DNA from: Bradyrhizobium cosmicum
Lineage (GTDB): Bacteria; Pseudomonadota; Alphaproteobacteria; Rhizobiales; Xanthobacteraceae
Assembly: GCF_007290395.2 (NCBI RefSeq)
Contig: NZ_CP041656.2
Span: 1,736,001-1,800,000 of the forward strand
Reading direction: 5' to 3'
DNA length: 64,000 nucleotides
Below are positions 9,337 through 19,763 of the stretch, piece by piece; within the stretch, counting starts at the first letter, position 1; every line of letters begins with the position of its first letter. The notes beneath the pieces were generated by a model, which saw only the letters and a program-made list of their open reading frames with translations, made no database searches and had not been told where the DNA came from. The translations under genes were made by a program, and so were the position numbers.

Positions 9337-10665
9337 ATGTCCCCGCCGCTCAACCGTATCAACAGCGATGAACGCCTGCCGGCGCAGGTGGATGTCGTCG
9401 TCATCGGCGGCGGCGTGATCGGTGTCTCCGCGGCCTATCATCTGGCGAAGAAGGGCCAGTCCGTCGCGCTGATCGAGAAGGGCCATGTCGGCGGCGAGCA
9501 GTCCAGCCGCAACTGGGGCTGGTGCCGCCAGCAGGGGCGCGCGCGCGAGGAAATTCCGCTGGCGCGCGAGGCGCTGCGGCTGTGGGAGGACATGCAGAAC
9601 GACGCCGGTGTCGATGCCGGCTTCCGCCGTACCGGCGTGCTGTTCCTGACCAAGAGCAAGGACGAGCTCGCGAGCTGGGAGCGCTGGGCGGCGATGGCGC
9701 GCGAGGAGCAGGTTCATTCCACCGTCCTGACGCCGGCCGAGGTCGCCGAGCGCATGCCCGGCAATATCGACGAATGGGTCGGCGGCCTGCATACGCCGAG
9801 CGACGGGCGCGCCGAGCCGTCGATGGCGGTGCCCGCGCTCGCGACCGCCGCGCGAAAGCACGGCGTCACCATCCACCAGGGCTGCGCCGCGCGCGGGCTG
9901 GAGACATCAGGCGGGCGCGTCAGCGCGGTCGTCACCGAGAAGGGCACCATTCGTACCCAGTCCGTACTGCTGTCGGGCGGTGCGTGGTCGTCGCTGTTCT
10001 GCCGGCGCCATGGCATCGAGTTGCCGATCGGCCTCGTCAACGCCACCGCGTGCCGGACCACGCCGGGACCGGAGATCACCTCGGGCGCGCTCGGCACCGA
10101 TTTCTACTGCATCCGCCGCCGTCTCGATGGTGGTTTTACGCTGGCGCTGCGCAACCGCGGCACCGTCGAGCTGTCGCCCGACCTGTTTCGCTATGCACGG
10201 ACGTTCTGGCCGACCTATCTGCATCGCCGCAATGGTTTGAAGATGTCGTTCGGCAAGTCGTTCTTCGACCAGATCGTGCGGGGCACCAGCTGGAGCCTCG
10301 ACAAGCCGTCGCCATTCGAGACCGAGCGCGTGCGCGATCCCGCCCCCGACATGTCGCTGGTCAATTCGGCGCTGGCCGCGCTGATCAAGGCAAACCCTGA
10401 ATTGAAGGACATCGAGATCGCCGAAGCGTGGGGCGGCACCATCGACTGCACGCCCGACACCATTCCGGTGATCTCGCCGGTCGACGCGCTCCCCGGATTC
10501 TTCCTCGCGACCGGCTTCTCCGGCCATGGTTTCGGCATCGGTCCCGCCGCCGGCAAGCTCGCCGCCGATATCGTCACCGGCTCGACGCCGCTGGTCGATC
10601 CCGAGCCTTACAGCCACAAGCGCATGATCGACGGCCGCCGGCTCGCGCCGGTCAGCCCGTTCTGA
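9337..10665 (+). CDS. FAD-dependent oxidoreductase of the DAO/DadA family
   Basis: 442 residues. The dinucleotide-binding motif GGGVIGVSAAYHLAKKG near residue 25 and the C-terminal GFSGHGFGIGPAAGKLAADI segment fit the D-amino-acid oxidase/sarcosine oxidase superfamily. These enzymes oxidise an amine or N-substituted amino acid to an imine, releasing a 2-oxo acid or aldehyde. Being inside the importer cluster, it probably acts on the imported compound. The start follows an AAGGAG ribosome site (9326-9331). Substrate unknown; D-amino acids, N-methyl amino acids or opines are the main options. Confidence 0.88.
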   Translation: MSPPLNRINSDERLPAQVDVVVIGGGVIGVSAAYHLAKKGQSVALIEKGHVGGEQSSRNWGWCRQQGRAREEIPLAREALRLWEDMQNDAGVDAGFRRTGVLFLTKSKDELASWERWAAMAREEQVHSTVLTPAEVAERMPGNIDEWVGGLHTPSDGRAEPSMAVPALATAARKHGVTIHQGCAARGLETSGGRVSAVVTEKGTIRTQSVLLSGGAWSSLFCRRHGIELPIGLVNATACRTTPGPEITSGALGTDFYCIRRRLDGGFTLALRNRGTVELSPDLFRYARTFWPTYLHRRNGLKMSFGKSFFDQIVRGTSWSLDKPSPFETERVRDPAPDMSLVNSALAALIKANPELKDIEIAEAWGGTIDCTPDTIPVISPVDALPGFFLATGFSGHGFGIGPAAGKLAADIVTGSTPLVDPEPYSHKRMIDGRRLAPVSPF

Positions 10666-10672
10666 GGGCGGT

Positions 10673-11599
10673 ATGTCGGTTCTCTACAAGGCCAACATGG
10701 TTCGCGGCGCGGAGTGGGCGACCTTCTTCGCCGAGCGTGCGCCCGAGCTGCCGTTCCGGCTCTGGCCCGACATCGGCGATCCCTCCGAAATCCGTTATCT
10801 CGTGGCGTGGGTGCCGCCGGATGATATCGCGACGACGTTTCCCAATCTCGAGCTGGTGTTCTCGGTCGGAGCAGGCGTCGACCAGTTCGATGCCACGAAG
10901 GTTCCGACGCACATTCCGCTCGTGCGCATGCTGGAGCCGGGTATCGCCGAGACCATGGTGGAATACGTCACCATGTCCGTGCTCGCCCTGCATCGTGATC
11001 TCCTGCACTTCATGACCCAGCAGAAGGAGCAGGTCTGGCGCGAGATCCGGATCACGCCGGCGAAGCGGCGGCGCGTTGGTGTGATGGGGCTCGGCCAACT
11101 CGGCCAAGCCGCGCTCGAGCGCCTCAGGGCGTTCGAGTTTCCGCTGCTCGGCTGGAACCGTTCGCCTCGCGAGATCAAGGGCGTCACTTGCTATGCGGGC
11201 GCGGACGCCTTGCCGGAATTCCTCGCGCAGGCCGACATCCTGGTCTGCCTGCTGCCGCTGACCGACGAGACGCGCGGCATCCTGAACGCGGATCTGTTCG
11301 CGCGCCTGCCGCGCGGTGCTTCGCTGGTCAATGTCGGGCGCGGCCCGCATCTCGTCGAAGCCGATTTCCTCGCGGCGCTCGACAGTGGTGCGCTGTCGGG
11401 CGCGGTGCTCGACGTCACCGATCCCGAACCACTACCGGCGGGCCATCCGTTCTGGGGCCATCCGCGCATCCTGCTGACGCCGCACAACGCCAGCATGACC
11501 ACGCCGGACACGGCCGTCGACTACGTGCTCGACGTGATCGCACGCCACCGTCGCGGCGAGGAATTGCCCGGGCGCGTCGATCGCAGCCGTGGTTACTGA
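10673..11599 (+). CDS. D-2-hydroxyacid dehydrogenase, glyoxylate/hydroxypyruvate reductase A-like
   Basis: 308 residues of the D-isomer-specific 2-hydroxyacid dehydrogenase family. The Rossmann motif GVMGLGQLGQAALERL (about residue 138), NVGRGPHLVEADFLAAL and the catalytic-His region LLTPHNAS are all visible; the pattern is nearest to the GhrA subgroup. It would reduce a 2-oxo acid such as glyoxylate with NAD(P)H, or run in reverse. Only 7 bp separate it from the FAD oxidoreductase gene, which suggests that it handles the 2-oxo product of that enzyme. Confidence 0.88.
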   Translation: MSVLYKANMVRGAEWATFFAERAPELPFRLWPDIGDPSEIRYLVAWVPPDDIATTFPNLELVFSVGAGVDQFDATKVPTHIPLVRMLEPGIAETMVEYVTMSVLALHRDLLHFMTQQKEQVWREIRITPAKRRRVGVMGLGQLGQAALERLRAFEFPLLGWNRSPREIKGVTCYAGADALPEFLAQADILVCLLPLTDETRGILNADLFARLPRGASLVNVGRGPHLVEADFLAALDSGALSGAVLDVTDPEPLPAGHPFWGHPRILLTPHNASMTTPDTAVDYVLDVIARHRRGEELPGRVDRSRGY

Positions 11600-11635
11600 G
11601 GGCGGGATGATGATGACATCGGTGCGGCCAGGGGC

Positions 11636-11772
11636 TCAATTCACCTCTCCCGCTTGCGGGACAGGTCGGCGCGTAGCGCCGGGAGAAGGCTCTCTCCTCT
11701 TGGGGGTCCTCGCTTGTGGAAGCACCCTCTCCCCAACCCTCCCCCGCAAGCGGGGGCGGGAGCGCACCTCAG
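11636..11772. repeat. Decayed palindromic intergenic element
   Basis: Imperfect inverted repeat: CTCTCCCGCTTGCGGGA near the left edge and CCCGCAAGCGGG near the right edge, with CCCTCTCCCCAACCCT inside. It matches the layout of the two cleaner elements at 55061-55200 and 62400-62537 but has lost the perfect ends. It separates the dehydrogenase gene from the transporter ATPase gene within one transcription direction. Confidence 0.7.
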
Positions 11773-11797
11773 CTGGGGTATGCACTAAGGTCTTTGC

Positions 11798-13666
<1,869 letters not shown>

Positions 13667-13685
13667 GGCGCGACGAGCGGCGCCA

Positions 13686-14909
13686 TCACGAATTCACGTG
13701 AACGAAATCCCGCAGCAGCGGATAGATCTCGTTGTTCCAGCGCTTGCCCGAGAACACGCCGTAATGGCCGACGCCGGCCTGCATGTGATGGACGCGGCGA
13801 TAGGCGCGCACGCTGGTGCAGAGGTCCTGTGCCGCGAGCGTCTGGCCGATCGAGCAGATGTCGTCCTTCTCACCTTCCACCGTCATCAGGCCCATGCGGC
13901 TGACGGCCTTGGTGTCGACGGGACGTCCGCGGTGCATCAGCTTACCCTGCGGCAACAGATGCTCCTGGAACACGTCGCGCACGGTCTCGATGTAGAACTC
14001 GGCCGGCAGGTCCATCACCGCGAAATATTCGTCGTAGAAGGTCTTGATCGTCGCGGCCTTCTCCTTCTCGCCCTTGGCGATGTGGTTGGCGAGATCCATG
14101 TGCTGCTTGATGTGACGCTCGAGGTTCATCGAGACGAACGCGGTGAGCTGCACGAAGCCCGGATAGACCTTACGCAGCGCGCCGCGGCACTGCACCGGCA
14201 CGTAGTTGATCAGGTTCTGCTCGAACCACTCGATCGGCCTGCTCTTGGCGAATTCGTTGACCCTGGTCGGCTGGATGCGGGTGTCGATCGGGCCCGCCAT
14301 CAGCGTCAGCGTCGCCGGGCGCGAGGGATGATTGCTCTCGCACATGATCGCGGCGGCCGCGAGCGCCGAGACCGAAGGCTGGCAGATCGCGACCATGTGC
14401 GGGCGCGGGCCGAGCTGGCCCAGGAAGTCGATCAGGTGCTCGGTGTAGTCTTCGAGCCCGAAGCGGCCCTCGCTGCGCGGGATGTCGCGCGGATTGTGCC
14501 AGTCGGTGATATAGACGTCGTGGTCCTGCAGCAGCGTCTTCGCGGTGCCGCGCAGCAGCGTCGCGAAATGGCCGGACATCGGCGCCACCAGCAGCATGCG
14601 CGGCTGCTCGCCGACGCCTTCCTTCTTGAAATGCAGCAGCGAACCGAACGGGGTGGCGTAGGCGATCTCTTCGGTGACCGCGACTTCGCGGTTGCCGACC
14701 ATGACGCTGTCGATGCCGTAGGCCGGGCGGTGATAGGTGAGGGCGGAGCGCGAGATCATCTCCAGCGCGGCCGAGAGCCGGCCAAACACCTGATCTGACG
14801 TCCCCTGCGGCACCAGATGGAGGAATTTGAGCGCGGACGAGGCTCCCGCACGAAACGGCGCCGTCAAATCCATGTGGTTCTGAAACGCCTGATAATTCAT
14901 CGACATCAT
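13686..14909 (-). CDS. phaZ: Intracellular polyhydroxybutyrate depolymerase
   Basis: 407 residues, the usual length of intracellular PHB depolymerases of the PhaZ1 type. Instead of a Ser lipase box, these enzymes use a Cys nucleophile, seen here as Cys176 in MVAICQPSV. The N-terminus (MNYQAFQNHMDLTAPFR) and the C-terminal HHMQAGVGHYGVFSGKRW block with its His are also typical. It acts on amorphous polyester granules in the cytoplasm to release 3-hydroxybutyrate oligomers. No signal peptide. It converges on the ATPase gene (19-bp gap) and is divergent from the GST gene. Confidence 0.93.
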   Translation of the reverse strand: MMSMNYQAFQNHMDLTAPFRAGASSALKFLHLVPQGTSDQVFGRLSAALEMISRSALTYHRPAYGIDSVMVGNREVAVTEEIAYATPFGSLLHFKKEGVGEQPRMLLVAPMSGHFATLLRGTAKTLLQDHDVYITDWHNPRDIPRSEGRFGLEDYTEHLIDFLGQLGPRPHMVAICQPSVSALAAAAIMCESNHPSRPATLTLMAGPIDTRIQPTRVNEFAKSRPIEWFEQNLINYVPVQCRGALRKVYPGFVQLTAFVSMNLERHIKQHMDLANHIAKGEKEKAATIKTFYDEYFAVMDLPAEFYIETVRDVFQEHLLPQGKLMHRGRPVDTKAVSRMGLMTVEGEKDDICSIGQTLAAQDLCTSVRAYRRVHHMQAGVGHYGVFSGKRWNNEIYPLLRDFVHVNS

Positions 14910-14981
14910 TCTGAAGCGCCCGTTTGTCCCGTGCTGCTATGCAATATCGAAGCCAAACAAGAGTCAAATCGCCCGGAAAAC

Positions 14982-14996
14982 TGGCACGTCGCTTGC
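14982..14996 (+). promoter_or_regulatory. Predicted sigma-54 promoter upstream of the GST gene
   Basis: TGGCACG-TCGC-TTGC has the exact -24/-12 spacing of RpoN promoters, and the flanking C before and T after also match the consensus. Transcription would start near 15008, about 70 bases ahead of the ATG at 15079. No clear enhancer site (NifA TGT-N10-ACA or NtrC-like) was seen upstream. Chance matches are possible, but position and strand are right. Confidence 0.55.
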
Positions 14997-15078
14997 TGCT
15001 CTATTCGCGGGAAGCACAGAGCATGGGCACGCCGCGAGCCGGGCAGGGTGCCAGTATCAGGCGTGAGGGAAGGGCCAT

Positions 15079-15735
15079 ATGGCGAAGGCGACACTGACCA
15101 TCAGCAGCAAGAACTACTCGTCCTGGTCGCTGCGTGGCTGGCTGCTGACGAAATTTTCCGGGCTCGATTTCGAGGAGATCGTAACCGCGCCGGACGACGC
15201 ATCGGCGCGTGCCGAGATCCTGCTGCTGTCGTCGTCCATCCTGGTGCCGTGCCTGCGGCACGACGGCGCCACGGTCTGGGATACGCTGGCGATCGGCGAA
15301 TATCTCAACGAGGCGATGCCGGATGCCGGGCTGTTGCCCGCGGACCGCGTCCAGCGCGCCCATTGCCGCTCGATCTGCGGCGAAATCCATTCCGGCTTCA
15401 CCACGCTGCGCGCCTCGCTGCCGGTCAATCTGAAGGGGCACTTCCCCGGCTTCAAGATCTGGTCGCGCGCGCAGGCCGACATCGACCGCGTCTGGTTCAT
15501 CTGGCGCGATTGCCTGGAGAAGTCCGGCGGCCCGTTCCTGTTCGGCGAAAAGCGCACCATGGCGGATGCGATGTACGCGCCCGTGGTGACGCGCTTCGTC
15601 ACCTATGACGTCAAGCTCGAGCCAAAGCTGAAGGCCTATGCCGACACCATCATGGCGATGCCCGAGATGAAGGAATGGATCGCTGCAGCCAAGGACGAGC
15701 CGGCCGAGATCGAGGAGCTCGAGGTCGAATATTAG
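15079..15735 (+). CDS. Glutathione S-transferase family protein
   Basis: 218 residues. The N-terminal thioredoxin-like domain starts TLTISSKNYSSWSLRGWLL, where a Ser/Tyr near residue 12 could activate glutathione, and ends with TVWDTLAIGEYLNEAMPD, the Glu/Asp-Ser-like glutathione contact region (here DT instead of ES). The C-terminal helical domain carries the late GST motif around FGEKRTMADAMYAPVV. The role may be detoxification or a specific thiol-transfer step; it cannot be told. An AGGGAAGGG ribosome site precedes the ATG. A consensus sigma-54 promoter lies upstream (14982-14996). Confidence 0.88.
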   Translation: MAKATLTISSKNYSSWSLRGWLLTKFSGLDFEEIVTAPDDASARAEILLLSSSILVPCLRHDGATVWDTLAIGEYLNEAMPDAGLLPADRVQRAHCRSICGEIHSGFTTLRASLPVNLKGHFPGFKIWSRAQADIDRVWFIWRDCLEKSGGPFLFGEKRTMADAMYAPVVTRFVTYDVKLEPKLKAYADTIMAMPEMKEWIAAAKDEPAEIEELEVEY

Positions 15736-15764
15736 GCAGGCCGGGCGCCGCCCTGCCTGTTTCC
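15734..15764 (+). terminator. Possible terminator after the GST gene
   Basis: A 7-bp stem AGGCAGG / CCTGCCT with a GC-rich loop overlaps the stop codon and is followed by GTTTCC. The U-tract is poor, so confidence is modest. Confidence 0.4.
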
Positions 15765-16013
15765 GTGGCGGGGTCTGAGCCGCCGCACCGGGCGGCCATA
15801 TCCCTGAAGTCGTTAACGTTTGGCGCCGTTCGTCGGGGCCGGCCCGCCTCCGTACGCGCAGATGTTGTATACGCGCGCGGCCTCGTTGCGACATCTAGCC
15901 GTGAACAACCGGGAACAGGGCGATTCGGCTGATTCGGACGTGATTCGTTCGGGCCGCGTTCCGAAGGTTAAGGCGGCGCGCGGCCCCGTTGCATTTTGGA
16001 ACAGAAGCGGCCG

Positions 16014-16238
16014 TCAGGCGGCGCCCGAATGCTTCACCCGCGGGACGCGCCAGCCGATGACGGTGGCTTCCACCGCGACGCCGGCCGCGTGGTTCTGCCA
16101 GCGGCCCTCGACATAACGGCAGGCGAACGGCAGTTGATACGTTCCGCTGTGATCCTCGCACAGCACCTCGACCGGCAGGCCAGGTGGCGGTTCTCCCGCG
16201 CCATCGAATTCCGCCAGACGTCTGTCGCGCGTAGCCAT
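16014..16238 (-). CDS. Small hypothetical protein
   Basis: 74 residues without a signal or membrane segment. The C-terminal half (VEGRWQNHAAGVAVEATVIGWR) looks like a compact beta domain with a Cys pair earlier (LCEDHSGTYQLPFACRY). No known family comes to mind, though small proteins of this kind are common in Bradyrhizobium. GGGGAGA stands 8 bases ahead of the ATG, which supports translation. It stands alone between the GST gene and a divergent coiled-coil protein gene. Confidence 0.65.
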   Translation of the reverse strand: MATRDRRLAEFDGAGEPPPGLPVEVLCEDHSGTYQLPFACRYVEGRWQNHAAGVAVEATVIGWRVPRVKHSGAA

Positions 16239-16449
16239 CGCAAAAATCTCCCCTAATCAAAGTCGCGGAAAGAGCGCCCACTTCCTCCGCGCACGGTTCA
16301 CTGCTCCCCGTCCCAAGGATCATCTGCCAAGGATCATCCAACGGGGACGAGCCAAGCTCAACGCGAGAATGCGGTACGAGTGTGGTAGCCTCCGGCGACG
16401 GCGCGCAAAAAGCGCACATTGCCGTGATCGATTTGGGAGAGGAACCTGC

Positions 16450-16794
16450 ATGCTGCTTCAAAGCGCCGGCGTTTGTGTCGTGATGTTGCTGCCCGCCACG
16501 CTGGCGATCGCGCAGGACGTGCCCGGCATCGAGATATGCACCGTCGAGAAGACGATGGAGCGGCGCACGAGCTGCCTGCAGAGCAACGTCGATTTCCTCC
16601 AGAAGACGATCGGCAAGCTCAGCCTCGATCATCAGCAGAAGCTGGATGCCGCTAATCGCCAGATCGACGCATTGAAGACGAGTGTCGCGGGCTTGCAGAA
16701 GACCCTGAGCGATCTCCAGACCGCGCAGGCGAAAATCGTGGAGGATCTGAAGAAGAAGCAGGACGCCCCGCCGCCGAAGGATGCGGCAAAATAG
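16450..16794 (+). CDS. Exported coiled-coil protein of unknown function
   Basis: 114 residues. Signal peptide about 1-21 (ending AIAQD), then a short region with two Cys (EICTVEKTMERRTSCLQ) that could form a disulphide, and a long coiled coil (about residues 45-100) with regular hydrophobic spacing, ending in a lysine/proline tail. Probably periplasmic and oligomeric. The ATG at 16450 is chosen because it starts the signal peptide and has GGGAGAGGAA just upstream. Convergent with the enolase-superfamily gene, 9 bp apart. Confidence 0.72.
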   Translation: MLLQSAGVCVVMLLPATLAIAQDVPGIEICTVEKTMERRTSCLQSNVDFLQKTIGKLSLDHQQKLDAANRQIDALKTSVAGLQKTLSDLQTAQAKIVEDLKKKQDAPPPKDAAK

Positions 16795-16803
16795 GCGCGG
16801 CTA

Positions 16804-17907
16804 TCACGCGACGCGATAGCGCTCCATCACGCCGCGATCGGGCTCGTACCCGAGCCCTGGTCCTGTCGGCACCGCGACATGGCCGGTGGCATCGACATCG
16901 GCCCGGCCGCCCCAGAGACAGGCTTCGCGCTTGAGATAGAACATCTCGACAAGCCCGTCGTCCCGCCCCGCCAGCAGATGAAGTGTCGCAAGCAGGCCGG
17001 GGCCGAAATACGGGGAATGCGGGACGATTTTGACACCGAGCCGATCGGCAAGCGATGCAACCTTCAGAAACTCCGTGATACCGCCGACCTTGATGACCGA
17101 CGGTTGGGCGTGGCTCACCGCCCCCGCGTCCATCATCTGGCGGAATTGATATTCCGTGCATGCGTTCTCGCCTGCGGCGATGCCGAGCCCGCCCTTGCTG
17201 CGGACCTCGGCGAGCGCAGTAAAATCTTCCGGCGGCCAGACCGGCTCCTCCAGAAACATCGGCTGTGCGTCCTTGCACGCTTTGGCGAACGCGATCGCCT
17301 GCTCGCCGGTCAGCGGACAATTCATGTCGACCATCAGCGGAATATTGGGGCCGATCGCCTCGCGTGCGGCAAATATCGCGGGTGTCGTGGTCTCATGCAG
17401 CTTGATCGCGCCATAGCCGAGCGCCATGGCCTTTCTGCATTCGCCGGCGATGTTCTCCGGTGATCCGATCCGCAGCAGGCTCGCATAGGCGGGAATATTC
17501 GAACGTCTGGTCTCGCCAAGCAGGCGATGCAGCGGTACGCCCTCGATCTTCGCAGCCAGGTCCCACAGCGCGATGTCGAGGCCGGAGATCGCGAACATGG
17601 TGATGCCGTAGCGGCCGAACAGGTGCAGATTGCGCTGGATCTGCTCCATGGTCGCGGGAATGCCGGCGGCGTCAGGCACCTTCAGCCCGCGGGCTTGCGG
17701 CGCGATCATTTCATCGACGGCGCTGCGCGTGGTGCGGGGGCAGACGTAGGCGAAGGCATCCCCCCAGCCCGTCAGTCCGGCATCGGTCGTGACCTCGACC
17801 AGCACCATGTCGAGCGCGGAGATTGCGGACGCGCCCTGGCGAAAGCTAGCGACACCGGCGTCGTAGGGAATGCGGATCTGGTGCGCCCGCACATCGGTGA
17901 TCTCCAT
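16804..17907 (-). CDS. Mandelate racemase/muconate lactonizing enzyme family protein
   Basis: 367 residues of the enolase superfamily. An N-terminal capping domain is followed by a barrel with the metal ligands in VDMNCP (Asp), LEEPVWPPEDF (Glu) and IAAGENACTE (Glu), plus YGAIKLHE and a late VPHSPYF where a His can act as the second base. By family it abstracts an alpha proton next to a carboxylate: a sugar-acid dehydratase, a racemase or a cycloisomerase. The ATG at 17907 follows AGAGGA. It is divergent from an SMP-30 lactonase gene 201 bp away, which favours sugar-acid metabolism. Confidence 0.9.
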   Translation of the reverse strand: MEITDVRAHQIRIPYDAGVASFRQGASAISALDMVLVEVTTDAGLTGWGDAFAYVCPRTTRSAVDEMIAPQARGLKVPDAAGIPATMEQIQRNLHLFGRYGITMFAISGLDIALWDLAAKIEGVPLHRLLGETRRSNIPAYASLLRIGSPENIAGECRKAMALGYGAIKLHETTTPAIFAAREAIGPNIPLMVDMNCPLTGEQAIAFAKACKDAQPMFLEEPVWPPEDFTALAEVRSKGGLGIAAGENACTEYQFRQMMDAGAVSHAQPSVIKVGGITEFLKVASLADRLGVKIVPHSPYFGPGLLATLHLLAGRDDGLVEMFYLKREACLWGGRADVDATGHVAVPTGPGLGYEPDRGVMERYRVA

Positions 17908-18108
17908 GACGCGGTTCCTCTTTCTCGTGAGCGGTTTCAGCGAGTGTAGTCGCGCTTTCGGTGAAAGGGTAGGGTGGCGCAACGCTGGCATACCTGCTCG
18001 CTTGCTTGGCAAGGCGAACCTGTTTTGTCATAACCGCAGGCAAATCTTGCGTGCGGGCCCGTGCCGGACATCCCGCGCAAGCCATAACAAGCAGCCGGGA
18101 GGGTCTTC

Positions 18109-19035
18109 ATGTCCAACGTTCGTGTTCTCGCCACCGACCTCGAGTTTCCAGAAGGCCCCGTGGTGATGCCGGACGGCTCTGTGGTGCTGGTCGAAATCCG
18201 CGGCCAGCGCCTGACCCGAATCTATCCTGACGGCCGCAAGGAGATCGTCGCCAAGGTGCCGGGCGGCCCGAACGGCGCAGCCCTCGGCCCCGACGGCAAG
18301 ATCTACCTCTGCAACAATGGCGGCTTCTCCTGGATTCCGACCCGCAACATGATCATGCCGGGCCCGCAGCCCGACGATTATCTCGGCGGCTCGATCCAGC
18401 GCGTCGACCTGCAGACCGGCAAGGTCGAGACCGTCGTGACCAAATGCGGCGAGCACGATCTGCGCGGGCCGAACGATCTGGTGTTCGACAAGCACGGCGG
18501 CCTCTGGTTCTCCGATCTCGGCAAGCGTCGCGCCCGCGAGATGGATGTCGGCGGCATGTATTACCTCAAGCCCGGCATGAAGGAGATCGTCGAGGTCGTG
18601 CACGGCATCTTGCCGGCGAACGGTATCGGGCTGTCGCCGGACGAGAACACCGTCTACATCGCGGAGACCCCGACGGGGCGGCTCTGGGCCTATGAGCTCT
18701 CCGCGCCCGGCACGCTCAAGCCGCGCGACGTGATCTATCGCGGCGAGCGCGGCAAGCCGATCTGCGGCCTTGGCGGCTACCAGATGTTCGACTCGCTCGC
18801 GGTGGAAGCAAACGGCAATGTCTGCGTCGCTACCCTTGTCTCCGGCTGCATCTCGGTGATCGCGCCTGACGGGACGCTGGTCGAGCAGATCCCGACCGGC
18901 GACCGCGTCACCACCAACATCGCCTTCGGCGGCCCCGGGCTGAAGACCGCCTACATCACGCTGTCGGGCAAGGGTGAGCTGATCGCCATGGACTGGCCGC
19001 GCGGCGGCTTGCCTCTCAATTTCCTAAACAAGTGA
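18109..19035 (+). CDS. SMP-30/gluconolactonase family protein
   Basis: 308 residues, a six-bladed beta-propeller of the SMP-30/LRE family. The first metal ligand is visible in LEFPEGPVV (Glu); GPNDLVFDKHGGLWFSDLG and NGIGLSPDENTVYIAET carry the Asn and Asp ligands of the calcium or zinc site. Such enzymes hydrolyse aldonolactones. The ribosome site is GGGAGGG. Its position opposite the enolase-superfamily gene suggests lactone hydrolysis followed by dehydration of the aldonate. A palindromic element follows the stop codon. Confidence 0.9.
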   Translation: MSNVRVLATDLEFPEGPVVMPDGSVVLVEIRGQRLTRIYPDGRKEIVAKVPGGPNGAALGPDGKIYLCNNGGFSWIPTRNMIMPGPQPDDYLGGSIQRVDLQTGKVETVVTKCGEHDLRGPNDLVFDKHGGLWFSDLGKRRAREMDVGGMYYLKPGMKEIVEVVHGILPANGIGLSPDENTVYIAETPTGRLWAYELSAPGTLKPRDVIYRGERGKPICGLGGYQMFDSLAVEANGNVCVATLVSGCISVIAPDGTLVEQIPTGDRVTTNIAFGGPGLKTAYITLSGKGELIAMDWPRGGLPLNFLNK

Positions 19036-19049
19036 ATGGTGCTAGTTAC

Positions 19050-19135
19050 CGTCATTGCGAGCGAAGCGAAGCAAGCCAGGAATGCGCCCGCGGGGACAAT
19101 CTGGATTGCTTCGTCGCTTCGCTCCTCGCAATGAC
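19050..19135. repeat. Palindromic element, CGTCATTGCGAG family (copy 1)
   Basis: Begins CGTCATTGCGAGCGAAGCG and ends CGCTTCGCTCCTCGCAATGAC, with AATCTGGATTGCTTCG inside. The ends are complementary. Related copies lie at 22715-22801 and 44816-44921. Confidence 0.8.
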
Positions 19136-19152
19136 ACAAGAGAGAGTCCCAA

Positions 19153-19746
19153 ATGCCCTGGCCTGATCCCATCACCCTGCGTGGACAGCACGCCCGTCTC
19201 GAGCCGCTGTCGCAGCAGCACCGCGAGGGGCTGGTGGAGGCCGTGAAGGACGGCGAGATCTACAAGATCTGGTACACCCTGATCCCGACGCCGGAGAACG
19301 TGGCCAAGGAGATCGACCGCCGTCTGGGCCTGCAGGCCGCGGGCTCGATGCTGCCGTTCACGGTGTTCGACGCCGGCGGCAAGATCGTGGGACAGACCAC
19401 CTACATGAACATCGATGCCGCCAACCGGCGCGTCGAGATCGGCTCGACCTGGTACGGCAAGAGCGCGCAGCGCGGTCCGCTCAACACGCAGTGCAAGCTG
19501 CTGCTGCTCACCCATGCCTTCGAGACCCTGGACTGCATCGCGGTGGAATTCCGCACCCACTTCTTCAACCACCAGAGCCGCAATGCGATCGAGCGCCTGG
19601 GCGCCAAGCAGGACGGCATCCTGCGCAGCCACCAGGTCGCTCCGAACGGCACGCTGCGCGACACCGTGGTCTACAGCATCACCGCGGCCGAATGGCCGAC
19701 GGTGCGAACGCATTTGAATTATCAGCTCAACGAAAAGCCGCGCTGA
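19153..19746 (+). CDS. GNAT-family N-acetyltransferase
   Basis: 197 residues, closest to the RimJ/RimL-like acetyltransferase group. It starts with HARLEPLSQQHREGLVEAV, has the strand FTVFDAGGKIVGQTTY, and a late ALGAKQDG-like block (NAIERLGAKQDGILR) typical of the acetyl-CoA fold. The target may be a protein N-terminus or a small amine. It lies 17 bp ahead of the GMC oxidoreductase gene, probably in the same transcript. Confidence 0.88.
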   Translation: MPWPDPITLRGQHARLEPLSQQHREGLVEAVKDGEIYKIWYTLIPTPENVAKEIDRRLGLQAAGSMLPFTVFDAGGKIVGQTTYMNIDAANRRVEIGSTWYGKSAQRGPLNTQCKLLLLTHAFETLDCIAVEFRTHFFNHQSRNAIERLGAKQDGILRSHQVAPNGTLRDTVVYSITAAEWPTVRTHLNYQLNEKPR

Positions 19747-19763
19747 GCGGCGGCCGAGGCACC

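Noticed and set aside
7464..9404. Long minus-strand frame opposite the two permease genes
   Set aside because: Sequence is mostly Arg/His/Gln/Asp/Gly without known motifs and overlaps clear ABC permeases.
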